From contig JAQFVV010006313.1 of NCBI GenBank assembly GCA_028023455.1, positions 1,062,992-1,126,991 of the forward strand: DNA of 64,000 nt, read 5' to 3'. Below the pieces are notes generated by a model that searched no databases, was not told where the DNA came from, and saw nothing but the letters and a program-made list of their open reading frames with translations. Positions 12,444 through 26,339 of the stretch are shown here, in pieces; positions within the stretch are counted from its first letter, which is position 1; each line of letters starts with the position of its first letter. The position numbers were made by a program, and so were the translations under genes. Origin of the DNA: Epiperipatus broadwayi. Its lineage: Eukaryota; Onychophora; Udeonychophora; Euonychophora; Peripatidae.

Positions 12444-12689
12444 TAAAAAGAAACCTTTTTAATTGAGTTGTAATCATTATCAACTGAAATAATGTAGATA
12501 AGTAAAAATAGACTTCATATGATTTTCCAAAACTGTGTATATTGAAAGTAGCATATTGTCTATTTATTAGACCACCTTTAATTGATTTGTATATCTTGCC
12601 TTTCTTACTTTTCTTTTTTTATGATGTCTTTTTTCAAGTAATATTTTGTACAATCTGGTCTAAAGAGAAAACAAAGATTGTAAGATTTT

Positions 12690-13480
12690 TCAGGTCAAAG
12701 AAAACTTAGGCAGTATTGGACTCATTATTATTAGCATTTTTCCATGATTGTGCAATAGTTGGTGTTCTTTTACTCTTTTTTCCAATATATATCCTGATTC
12801 TTTAATGTATGACTTTTTGCATCCATGTATAATTTGATATTACTTTTTTTGCATTTTAATAATAATGCTTTTATAATTATTAATCAATCAGTTTATACAT
12901 GGAGAAACATAAAATGAATCATTGTATTTATAACTAAATATATTTTTTAGTAAATTTGGATTGAACATTGTTTAAAATTTTAATAGATATTCATTTTTAT
13001 TGATTTTATTTATGTTAATTTTGTAAAGTTATTCAATATGTGTAAAATTTTGTAATTCTATTATATCCTATATTTATTAGTTCTTGAAGAAATAGTTCAG
13101 TATTTTCGATTTTATCACTTTTATAGTACATAATTTTTATTACAATATAAAAAACATTTACAGCTAGCTATTTTATATCTCATTGGTATATGTAATTTGA
13201 AATAAATATAACCCATTTCTTGATTAGGTTTAAAAAGTAATTTATAATTAAGTGATCAATTTAACCAACAAATCTGAAAATTGTATCTATCTATTTTGTT
13301 CTTTATTGACAGTCCAATTTATATTGTTTAAATTTTTTAATTTATGGAAAAGTGTTTCAATAATATGTTCAGGACCACAAACAAAAGCATCATCAACATA
13401 CATATCATATTCTAAAACTATCAGAACTTAATACAGCTTTTTCATATTTACATATTGTAAAGTCGTAAATTTGTGTATTA
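12690..13480 (-). pseudogene. 5'-truncated Penelope-like element, minus strand
   Basis: Read on the minus strand, 13410-13320 gives RT motif C with MYVDDAFVCGPEHIIE, followed by LFHKLKNLN and then WTVNKEQN. Further on (about 12845-12755) comes a GIY-YIG-type nuclease: HGCKKSYI followed by a KRVKEHQLLHN-like helix with one frameshift. Order RT then GIY-YIG is the PLE hallmark. Everything upstream of motif C is missing, and stops and frameshifts are frequent. It is the same subfamily as the plus-strand copy that starts a few tens of bases away. Confidence 0.72.
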
Positions 13481-13489
13481 TTTTGTATT

Positions 13490-14160
13490 ATTTATCATTA
13501 AATTTTGGAAGAATTTGTTGATGATATTTTTGTTTGTAGTCTTAAAGATATTATTGAAGCTCATTTACATAAATTAAACAATTTAAATAGGACTTTCAAT
13601 AAAGAACTAAATAAAAAGATAAAATTTTAATATTTGCAAATGTTTAAGATATGATTGTTTAAGTATAATTTATTTATCAAACCTATTCAAGAAAAGAGTT
13701 ATATTTATTTCAAATCATATATATCCATAATACATAAAATGCTTACTTTTGATCTTTTTTACATTTTGAAGATCAAGAACATATAAAGAAAAAATATGAT
13801 AGACGATAAATTTTACACACATTAAAATGTTTAATAATAAACCTTGCAAAATTAATATAAATAAAAACAATAAAAAATGACATCTATGCTATTTGTAAAT
13901 GATGGTCAATCTGAATTTATTGAAAAAAGTATTTATTGATAAATACAATGTTCCATTTTATGATCATTCAAATGTAAACTTTCTCATTAATAATTCTAAA
14001 AACATTATTGTTAAAATGCCAATAAAGTATATAAAGTACCAAATTACATGGGGATGCAAAAAGTCATACATTGGAGATTTGAGATGTACTTTGGATAAAA
14101 GATTAAAAGAACATCAACTATTATACAGCCATGTAAATAAATCCTAAAAATAACCAATTC
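13490..14160 (+). pseudogene. 5'-truncated Penelope-like element with GIY-YIG domain, plus strand
   Basis: Starts inside RT motif C (EEFVDDIFVCSLKDIIE, then HLHKLNNLN at about 13510-13590), passes through several stops, and ends in an 82-codon open stretch (13899-14147). The C-terminus of that stretch is the endonuclease: KYQITWGCKKSYIG, then LDKRLKEHQLLY, and a stop. YIG is intact while the GIY half is altered to KYQ. PLE nucleases of this class cut target DNA and prime reverse transcription. The matching minus-strand copy lies immediately upstream in opposite orientation. Confidence 0.75.
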
Positions 14161-14233
14161 AATATTGCCTTAGTTTAATTTAACCATGAGAAATCTTACA
14201 ATTTTGGATATACCATTAACCCTGATTAAACAA

Positions 14234-14234
<1 letters not shown>

Positions 14235-14309
<75 letters not shown>
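14235..14309. repeat. (TA)n microsatellite
   Basis: About 75 bp of pure TA following the plus-strand PLE copy. Confidence 0.95.
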
Positions 14310-14312
<3 letters not shown>

Positions 14313-14589
14313 TGCAGAAAGGAGTTTGCAATTAACTGAAAGGAGTCTTTTTGATTCCTCTTGGAGGCCTTAAAGGAACCGAGCAGGGCAAATTCCTAAT
14401 GTCCACTCCATACGTTCTTGTTGTTGCAGCTGTTATTACTATGTGTTTATACATATAGTATACGAACATGAATGGGCTGCTCACCAACATGCGTTAGCCA
14501 GTGTGGTGAGTTTATTGGCTTTTTACCTCTGAGTTTAAGATCAAAAAACACCATGGTCTTTCTTCTCAGTGCCTGATAAGGAAGAATGA

Positions 14590-17500
14590 ATGTTTGAAAA
14601 TGATAAATATTTTTTCCAATACATATATACAATTATGACAGACAAAAATAAAGCATGGCCCTTATTCCCAGGAGGCTGTAAAGTCACCAACCAAGGCAGT
14701 GTTTGGTGGCTGAAGATGGAGGGTGCTATGAATCCCCTGATTGTGAAACCAGGCTGCCATTTGATGTCAACTTTTTATTTAGGTACTTACTACTGCAGAT
14801 CACTTGCAAGTGAAGGAAGATTGCAAGAATTAGAAGAACTCTTTTATATTAAATGGGATATATTTAAACTTTGTAAAGTTAGAAGAAAAGGTGAAGAGAC
14901 AATTGATTTAGAAAGTGGACATATATTCTATTATAAAGGCACAAATACTGAAAATATAAGTGGAGTAGGATTCATTATAAATAAAAAGTGGAAGAACAAT
15001 ATTGTGGAGATTGATGGTGTATCAGACAAAGTAGCAAGATTAGTTATACAACTTAATAGCAGATACCAAATGCAGATAATTCAGGTTTATGCCCCAACAA
15101 GTTCTCATAGTGATGAAGTAGTAGAAGATTTTTATATGGATGTACAAAAGATTTTTGATCAGAGTAAACAACATTTTAAAATTGTTATGGGAGACTTTAA
15201 TGCTAGAATTGGTAAATAAATGAAAGATGAAAGTGCTGTAGGTAATTTTGGTTATGGTAATAGAAATGAGAGAGGACATAGACTTGTGGAGTTTGCAGAA
15301 AAAGAAAAACCTTATATTATGAATTCTTTTTTTGAGAAAAATGTTAAAATAAAATGGACATGGAAGCATCCAAATGAAGGTACAGCAGAATTGAATTATA
15401 TTTTGACTAACAGGAAATACATATTTCAAGATTGTAATGTTCTTAATAGATTTAACACAGGAAGTGATCATCGATTAGTAAGGTGCGAGATATGTGTTAA
15501 TGTAAAACTAGAAAGACAAAAAATGTTAAGAAAACAATATTTACAGTTGATATTCCTAATCTTCAGAAACATTCTAATAAATTTAAATTAGAACTTACAA
15601 ATCGGTTTCAATTATTAGTAGATTTTGAACATGATTCAGATTTGAATGAAATTAATATGAAAATAACTGATACACTTTTGAAAACTGCAACAGAGATAGC
15701 TGGTAGAAAAAAGCATCAATTGACCAATAAAATTTCTACTGAGACTAGAGAATTTATGAAAAAAGAAGAAATATGAAGATATACAAAAATGATGCATTAA
15801 AAAGAATTGAATATCTCGAATTTTGTAAAATGGTATGGAAAAGAATTGAAAATGACATAAGAAAGTATAACTGTGAACTAGCAAGAAAAGCTGCAGAAGA
15901 AAATAAAAGTCTTAAGAATGTAAAAAAAAACATTTTGGTATTGGTAAGAAATTTATATCTGCAATAAGAAAAAAAGATGGAATTATTACTAAAAAGAGAG
16001 ATGACATCATGAAATTGGTAGAAAATTTTTATCAAGAATTATATAGTAATAAAGAACAAGTACCTCCTATATCTATTACATCTTCCAAATTGCCCAGAAT
16101 TTTAAATGAAGAAGTGAGAAATGCAATTAAATGTATGAAGAAAATAAAGCCTCCAGGTAATGATGGAATTATAATTAATATATTAAAAGAAACAGGTGAA
16201 GAAACAGAAATTTTTTTAGCAAAGTTATATACCAAATGTCTAAATGATAAGGATGTACCGGATGATTGGAAGAATGCAGTAATAATATTAATATTTAAAA
16301 AAGGTGATAAAGAAGATATTAGAAATTACAGACCTATCAGCCTTTTATCAGTTTTATATAAATTTTTTACCAAGATAATTACAACTCGTCTACAGAGAGC
16401 AATGGATTTCCACCAACCAAGAGAATAAGCTGGATTTAAAAGTGGTTTTAGTACAGTAGATCATATTTAGGTATTGAGAAAAGTTATAGAAAGGACAAAT
16501 GAATATGAGTTGTCATTATGTTTTGGATTTATAGATTATGAAAAGGCATTTGATTCTATAAACATTTCTTCAGTGATTAAAGCATTGGATCATCAAGTTG
16601 TAGATCCAGGATATTGTCATATTTTAAAAAATATTTATAAAAATGCAACAGCAACAATTAGATTACATAATGACACTGGAAAAGTCAACATTGAGAAAGG
16701 TCTAAGACAAGGTGACTCCATATCTCTCCAAAATTTTTTACAGCAGTGCTGCAAGAAGTATTTTGTGGATTAAAATGGGAAACTAAAGGAGTGAAAGTAA
16801 ATGGAGATTATTTAAGTCATTTAGATTTCGCAGATGATGTACTTGTTTTTGCAAATAATGCTTCAGAGCTGCAGGTAATTTTGCAGGAGTTATCAGATGA
16901 AAGTAGGAAAGTATGACTAAAGATAAATGTTAAAAAGACTAAAGTAATGTTTAATCGATTTGCTCAAAATATGAAAATAAAGATTGTTTATGATGAATTA
17001 AAAGAAGTTAACAGTCACAAATACCTTGGTCAGATTTTTAAAACAGATGGAAACATAATGGAGGAAATTAATCATAGAATTAAATTTGATTGGAATGCTT
17101 TTGGTAGAAATAACTTGATACTAAAGGGAAATATGCCTATGTGTTTGAAAAGGAAGGTTTTTAACAAATGTGTTTTACCAGTTATTACTTATGGGATCTG
17201 AGACTTGGATACTCAATAGAAGAGCAATACAGAGACTTCAGACCACTCAAAGAAGTATGGAGAGATGTATGTTGGGAGTAACAAGAAGAGATCAAAAATG
17301 CAATGTATGGGTAAGAGAACAAACAGGTGTTACTGACCTCATTGAAAAAATTAAAAGATTGAAGTGGAGTGGGGCTGGACATATTCCTAGAAGAGATGAT
17401 AATAGATGGACAATTGAAATTTTAAACTGGATTCCAAGAGATTGTAAAAGACCCAGAAAGAGACCACATGTGAGATGGATGGATGAAATAAGAAAGTGTG

Positions 17501-17592
17501 CAGGGGTGATGTGGAGAAGAGAAGCAAAAGATCAGAGAAGATGGATTAAACTTGGAGAGATCTTCATCCTGCAGTGGATTGATAATGGTTGA
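14590..17592 (+). pseudogene. RTE-clade LINE, near full length, multiply frameshifted
   Basis: An endonuclease domain begins near 14785 (TYYCRSLASEG, KWDIFKLCKVRRK, GVGFIINKKW, IQVYAPTSSHSD, VMGDFNARIG) and continues to NTGSDHRLVRCE at about 15480. The reverse transcriptase follows from about 16010: PPGNDGI, FKKGDKEDIRNYRPISLL, motif A FIDYEKAFDSI, motif B RQGDSIS, motif C FADDVLVFANN and KYLGQIF. The C-terminal region has ERCMLGVTRRD, AGHIPRRDDNRW and a final LQWIDNG-stop. Length and wording match the RTE group (BovB-like relatives). Lesions include stops at 15217, 16426 and 16468 and frame changes near 15550, 15920, 16725 and 17200. In the endonuclease, the position normally Glu in CEVRR is Lys. 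It is inactive. Confidence 0.9.
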
Positions 17593-17595
17593 TAA

Positions 17596-17596
<1 letters not shown>

Positions 17597-17685
<89 letters not shown>
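17597..17685. repeat. (TA)n microsatellite at the LINE 3' end
   Basis: It follows the LINE stop codon and a GATAATGGTTGATAATGATA tail. RTE elements commonly end in short tandem tails, so this array may have grown from the element's own tail. Confidence 0.92.
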
Positions 17686-17688
<3 letters not shown>

Positions 17689-17689
17689 G

Positions 17690-20600
17690 CCATTACAATT
17701 TAGTCATTAGCTAAATTTGTAGTAATGTGCATAAAAGAAAATGTGGAACAAAAATTATCATCACATTTTTATATAGTAAAGGAAGCTGTAGGGCACCCAA
17801 GTTTAAACCCTACAAGGTCCAGTTCTAAAAGCTTAAGACAGAGAGTGGAGCAACAGTTATATTCTTTATTTGTTTGTTTGTTGATAAGAACTCAAAAAGA
17901 ATAGTACACACATTTAAATATTCAATATTTAATTTTTTTTGTTAAAAAGTAAAATAATAACACATAGATATGAAGTGTGTGTGTGTAAACGGTTTAATTA
18001 TCATTGTATATTTCAAATATCAAACTCTCTTCAAAGCTAACCTACATTTACTAGATTCTAATATTTTATTCTATTTCTATTTTTTTTAGAAAAGTTGTAG
18101 TTTGTGATTTGAAAGTTAAGAATTTAATTTTAGATATTAAAATCATAATTTCTAAAAAAACATTTAGATTGTTGTAATAGGCCATTTTTAAAAATGATGT
18201 AAATGATAGAGTGTTTGTGCACATTGCACAAACAAACCTACATTTATTACATATTGAAAAAAAAGTTAAAACTGTTAAATTATTTGCTTCACCAGTTTGT
18301 GTTAAAGGAGAAAATCTGTTAAATTAGATATATATTTTTGTAACAATTTTGTTTTTATAAAGATTGGTTGTTTTTCTGATAAGACTTGGTGAGAGCGCTA
18401 AGTTTTAAAATTGTCCCATCAGGTTGATCAAAGAAAGCAGCTCAAATTTTAGGTCTTACATTTGTGACAGAGATGTCAAGAAAAAGGATTATGGCAATTT
18501 TTACTTCAAAACAGGATTAATCTGAATAATCAAGATATTGTGATTTTTAACAGGTTCCAGTGAACTGGGAATCTAAAAAGTGTTTTTTAAAAATAGAGAG
18601 AAAAAAATCAAGTATAAAACCTGTCTGGGAAAAATCAGTAAGGGAGATTTTTAAAAATATTGAAACTAAGGAGGACAAGCATTTTTAATTTGGTCACATA
18701 TCAATTTTAAAAATCATTTTTAATATAAAGTTTTTTTGTGAAGATTAAAAACAGCATTGCAGTTTAAAATAAATATAAATCTCATCTGGGAAAATCCCTG
18801 ATTCATCCCAGAGGTAGCATAGCATATAGAAAAAAAAATCTTGTCTGAAATGAAATTAAATATTCCACATCTGATGACTGATTGAAAAAAAAAGAAAAAT
18901 TCGATATGGTAAGCAAAGAAACATTCACCTGCATTTGAAAGCTGAAGAAAAATGATTAATCTACTGATAAATATTAGATCATCTAGTACAAATTGAATCA
19001 TGTAGGACAATTGTTCTCGTGACTGAATTTAAACCCAGTAAGAAAAAAATGCAAATGAGAGAACAACTGATATACTATAACAGAAGAATTATGCTTAACA
19101 AGGAGGAGTTCCAGTGGCAAATAATATCATCATCATCATTAAATAATTACAAGCCTCAAGAAAAAGAAATCATTCCAGCAAAAACTGCAGAAGAAAATTC
19201 ATTGCTGCAAAAGTATAAACATTGAACAAGCTAAGTTTGAACCCTTGGGACTGGTAATATGAACTTTTACTATATATTTTCTTTTTTTTTAATCAAAGAC
19301 TATTCTAAAAATTTAGAAATGAAGTTTTATATTTTGTTTCTAAAAACGTTAACACAATCCAAAATTGATTAAAACCATAGTTTTCTTCAATACGAATAGT
19401 TATAACCTAGAGTAAAAATATTATGGATGCTAAAACTATTAGTGTATACCAATCTAAAATTATGAAATGTTGATTAATATGTAAAAAAAAAATTTTGTAT
19501 TATTATTTTGTTTTAAATAATGTTTTGGTTGTTACGGGAATAAACACATGCATACACTATAATATATGAACTTGGTACACATGTATATGGTGTCATATGA
19601 ATGTAAGAAAAATAGATAGCATTTAAAAATATTAGGTGATTTTTGTTTTGATTTAAGATATAGCGAGCTTAAGAGTTGTTGAGCAGGGAAGGGGGGGGGA
19701 GAAACCATTTAAAAACTTGTATCTTGAAATCTTCTTTTTCTGATTCTACAAATATTTTTTTAAACCATTTTATTTTACATGTTAGATTATAAAGGTATGT
19801 GTGCAGAAGAGAAAAAAAAGGAAAAAGTGGTTTTTTTTTTGGTTTTTTTTTAAGAAATATTTTCGTGTGAATTGAAAACTTAGCAAACTTAGTATCCAAT
19901 TTGAAATACATTATATATATTTGACGGGAAAGGGGGAAGAATTCAAAATTAATATTATGATTGCCAAATAATCAATTATTGTTTGTATCATTATTATTCA
20001 AATAAATTCTTAGTTTTATCTTTGAATTGTTTGTATATATTCGTAATGTATTAATAAATGTTAAATTGTTTTATTAAACAAGGTGAATATAGTTCATTGA
20101 GAGTATTCTTTATTAGTTGTGATCATTCATCATCAATGGTTAATATTAATTATTTAAGCTTTAATTAGATATACTAAAATTAAGCAATAATTATGAATTT
20201 CTTTATAAAAACTAAGTTGTATGATTAGGCTTAGTCCTAAATCTGTGGTTGCAACCATTATCATTATCATTATCATCATTATCATCATCACATTTGAATT
20301 AATGAGCTAGATAAATGTTTAAAGGCCATATATAAATAAGTGATTTTATGGTATTTAGTTGACATTTGTGAATAATTATCATAACCACCATTCCATCATC
20401 TATAACATGCAAGGATGAGTGAATTGCCATTCTAGATTAATGGTATAATCTAAACTAGTAAAACTTATAAAGATATTGAAACACATTTATTATGTTAAGA
20501 TCCAGGAAATGATTTCTGTCTAATGAATTTTATATACTCCACTTTAGTTTAAGGATGTTTTATGTTTACCTAAATATTAGTGCATACAGTGATATGGATG

Positions 20601-22870
20601 CAAAAGCAAAATCCTCTATTTTTATTAAAAATAAAGTACCAAAAAGGAATTCAAACCCGGTACATGTAAAATGGTTATAAGATATAACTGTGTCTAGGTT
20701 CAGATAATCTAGTGGTGCCCTGCTAGACCATATTCACTTGTTATTTACTTAAATATGTACTTGATAGCAAACCAAGAAATGAAAGTGGATAAAATCTACT
20801 GCCTGTATACCTGAGAAGATATTTTTTATTGACCAGTGTACTCACCCACTTGATGTTATTTCCTGACTTATAATAGTTTGTTCGTAATAATTTGTTTATT
20901 GTTTCTACTTGTTTATTGATGATACAATGACTGCCTAACTAGGGTTTGAAATAGGCCAGACACCTTAAATGACTAGTGTCCAGGCATTATTGTTTCTAAT
21001 TATTGACATTATGATATCTTTCGAAATCTTAAGTAGAAATTGATGAATTTGAGCCACTGATATTTTGATTGATAATTAATATTTACTTGAGTATTGAAAC
21101 ATTAAATTTCAATGACTATTATAGTTACCACTTATATATAACCCCTTAATAGGATTGATAACCCATCAGTCTGATTGTTTGTTAGATAGATTATACTCTG
21201 TAAGTTGCATATTACAATTCTTTTCTCTTTGATATAAAATTTAAGTTACCATTGTTTCGTTTATTAAGTTACAATGCTTAATTCTTAAGATGTTTGATAT
21301 AAGCATTTTGATCATATTTGATTCAGCTACAATGATTTCTAGTTTGTCTCAGACGGTAATATTTTATAAAAATTCTTTTGATCTTTTGATCTACTTTATT
21401 TATGTTATGTGATATTGGTACTTCTTAATTCTTTTGATTTACCTTTATTTAGTTACAATATATATAACCAGGCATCATAAAAAAAAAGTGATAAACAAGT
21501 TTAAAGATTATATAATAAATAGACAATATAATATCAATGTACATAGTTCTTGATAAATCATGTGATGTCTGTTTTTTTCCCCAACATTTCAATTGATAAT
21601 AATAACAATAAAATTGAAAGTACTCCTTTTTAATTAATATTTATATTGTTATTCTCGTTGTTATTGTAATTTAAAATTCATATATATATGCATGATGAAT
21701 GACTTATAGTTGAATAAATTGTTAAAAAAAATGTAGCGTATTTAAAAATTAATATGTTAATAGAAATATTTACATTAAAAATATACATATAGTAGAAGTT
21801 CATACTTTAAATGACGATTTTTTAAAGAAAATAAAGCACTAATTTAATAATGACATTGTTATTTGGGAAAAGAGAAAAGGAAGATGAAGATAAATAAATT
21901 ATTTAAATGAAAATATTTTCTTTTCTTTTTTTTTTTTTAGAATTTTAAAACAATTATTATTATAGAAAATTTTTAGAATGATTTCTGAATTATGCTAGGT
22001 GCAGATGAACATTTTTGAACAGCAAATTTTGATCATGGAACCTTCACTGTTTACCCTGGTTACTTCTTCAACTTATTTCATAAATAATTTTACAAATTAG
22101 AAAGTTATAAAATATATCTTCATTTTCTTAATAATGCCATAGATGTTTTTCATAAATTTTATCTTTCATTATAAGTATGCTCAATAAAATAACTAAGGAG
22201 GGATCAAATTTAACCCACTGTCTGATACCACCTGACACTTCAAAAGCTGTCTAATGTCAATGCCACCAGACAAAAATATTATATAAAGAAAATCAACAGG
22301 CATTAAACTATCTGCAATATCAATTATGTATTTAAAACAATTTCAGACTTTTAGCAACCAAATAGAATAAATCAGTAGTAAAAGTAATTGAAAAAAAGAA
22401 AACTACTTAAATAATGTTTATAGACAATTTTAAATTCAAGAGTTCTAATGATAATGAATAAAATGATTGTTGTAACAAAATAGATTTCAACATCTCAAGA
22501 ACTTTTCATTAATAAACAAATTGACATACATGTGTTAATGGATTATCTTCTAATAAAACAAACATAAATTATGATTAACATGGAAAAGAAAAAATTCTGC
22601 CCTATTATTCAATTTTTGTAATATATATATATATGAGAAAAACTTGCTTTGCTTCAAGAATTGTTCAATTAGTAGTAATTGATAGTTTCTTAGTAACTTC
22701 ATAAGTTAAGTGTTTCTCTATCTAATGGATATTATCTTCTCATTTCTATATAATAAAATTTAAATAAACATTTAATTCAATATATATAAAGAATAATCCG
22801 ATTTATTTTAGCTCTCTCTTTCTCCAAGATATTTGAAAGCAGAAAAATTGAAAAACATAAATGTTTCTTA
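17690..22870. other. AT-rich DNA without recognised genes
   Basis: No coding family is recognised. A mixed ATT/ATC run (about 20262-20291) resembles RTE-type tails. A G9 run occurs near 19691. Open frames here are short and compositionally biased. Confidence 0.4.
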
Positions 22871-24440
<1,570 letters not shown>

Positions 24441-24449
24441 GGTGAATTT

Positions 24450-26095
24450 ATGCTCATTTTAAAGCTTAAAATGTACCGTATAATGCTGCCCTCTCTATAA
24501 TTATTTTATAAGTAAAAAATCAATAATATTCAATTTAAAATTTTAACAATGGGAGAAGGCAGTCTTTCCTAGGTGTTGCTCATATTGAACAAAAGAGAGT
24601 GATTGTCAATAATTTTCACCGCTCCAACTTTTTTGTTTTGATTTTGAAAACAAATATGAATGCTTTAGAGTAATTTTTTAGTATTTGATTTTTACATATA
24701 AATTAATTTGATAAAATATGCTAAAAATAAAATAATTTTTGAAAAATAGGTAAGATTTTAGTAAAAATTATTTACATTTATACAAACATAAATTGAGAAA
24801 GAAAAACAATGACGTATGCAACATTTTCTAATAGGTTATGAATGTTCCTTTTAGGTTTTCTGCTATAAAATATTTTTATAATTATAAATAGAAATTTATT
24901 TTTGGAAAAACTTTCATTCACTTTCATATTCTGACAAATTATTAATTTGGTTTTTACAAATGAAACAAAAATAAATATAATATTAAAAGATGAATATATT
25001 TTTACATCCGATTCTGTAATTGACCAATCAAAAGTTTACAGTCTTATTTCACTTGACCAAGCAAAATTTTTGATGAGCAAAAGGTTAATGAAAAAGTAAT
25101 TATTTAGTCATGACCCCAAAATAAAATTATTAACATGTTAAACATGCACATATATTAGACATTATTCATATGAGATATCAAAGATACATTTAGTTTATTT
25201 TTTAGTATTATCATTTGACTAAATTTGAATTCAATCATTGTAAGTCTAAAGATATTTATTTAATGAAAATATAGTCTGGATATAACAAAATATGTTATTT
25301 TTCTCCATATTACATTGATGATAACATTTGCTATATGTATATATAATTAACCATACTATACTCTCCTGTCATCATAACAGATTTTAATTACAATAGTTTT
25401 TAATTAATGATCATTTTATTTGTATTATATATATAATAAAAATAATAAATTTAACCTCTTTTTTGCTGATTATTTTATTGGCCGAGTGAGGTAAAAGTCT
25501 CAACTTTTAATTGGTCAATTCACAGACTCAATCATCAATTCACAAACTCAAGTATCAAAATATATTCATCTTTTAATATTATATTCACTTTAGTTTCATT
25601 TGTAAAAAGTATATTAATAATTTTTCAGGTTATGAAAGTGAACAAAAGTATTTTCAAAAATAAATTTTTATTTATAATTATAAAAATATTTGATAGCGGC
25701 AATTCTAAAATGACCAAAAAGTTTTGCTGACATCATGATTTCTTTTCCAATTTTACATTGTAAATAAGTAAATAATTTTTGCTAAAGCCTTAACTATTTT
25801 TCTAAAATAATTTTATTTAACATATTTTATCAAAATAATTTATAATTTGTCAAAAAATACTTTTAAAATGGTCTAAAACATTCGTTTATCATTTTTGAAA
25901 TGAAACAAAAGAAATCGTAGCAGTAAAAGTTATTGAAAAACATTTTCTTTGTTGTCAAAAGGTAACAGCCAATCAGAATCAAGAATGGATGGTGCCCTTC
26001 CTTTGTTAGACCTTCAACATCAGTTTTATTGATTGTTTTACTTGTAAAATAATTCAAGAAAGGGCAGCATCTTACGGAACTTTTTTTAACCTTTA
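24450..26095. mobile_element. Long inverted repeat (foldback), arms about 640 bp
   Basis: Left arm 24450-25095 matches the reverse complement of right arm 25450-26095 over its whole length. Landmarks are GTACCGTATAATGCTGCCCT (left, 24473) against GTTCCGTAAGATGCTGCCCT (right, reversed), a shared ATATTTTTATAATTATAAAT block, and TTGACCAAT near the inner ends. The loop is about 355 bp. A third copy of the arm sequence, in the right-arm orientation, lies inside the hAT element at about 32340-32960. No transposase is seen. The outer ends lack clear terminal motifs, so it could be two oppositely oriented insertions of one family rather than a true foldback element. Confidence 0.75.
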
Positions 26096-26339
26096 AAAAT
26101 AATGCAAAATCTTAATGGTAGTATTAAAAATACCCGATTTAGAGTGACTGGTAGCCAATGTCAAACTATCACATTTTTAGCTGTAACTAGCAAAAAGTTG
26201 GTTAATGATAATAAACTATTAAAAACAGTCTTTAAATCTGCAGAAGTACTTTCAGTTAATTTCTTAAACCTGCCTCAACTGCCATTAAATTATATATATA
26301 TATGTTGTGATAGTAACACCATTGGTCCAATATTAGAAA

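Noticed and set aside
24450-26095. A complete hAT or other autonomous transposon in the inverted repeat
   Set aside because: No transposase frame, terminal motif or target duplication could be found at the outer ends.
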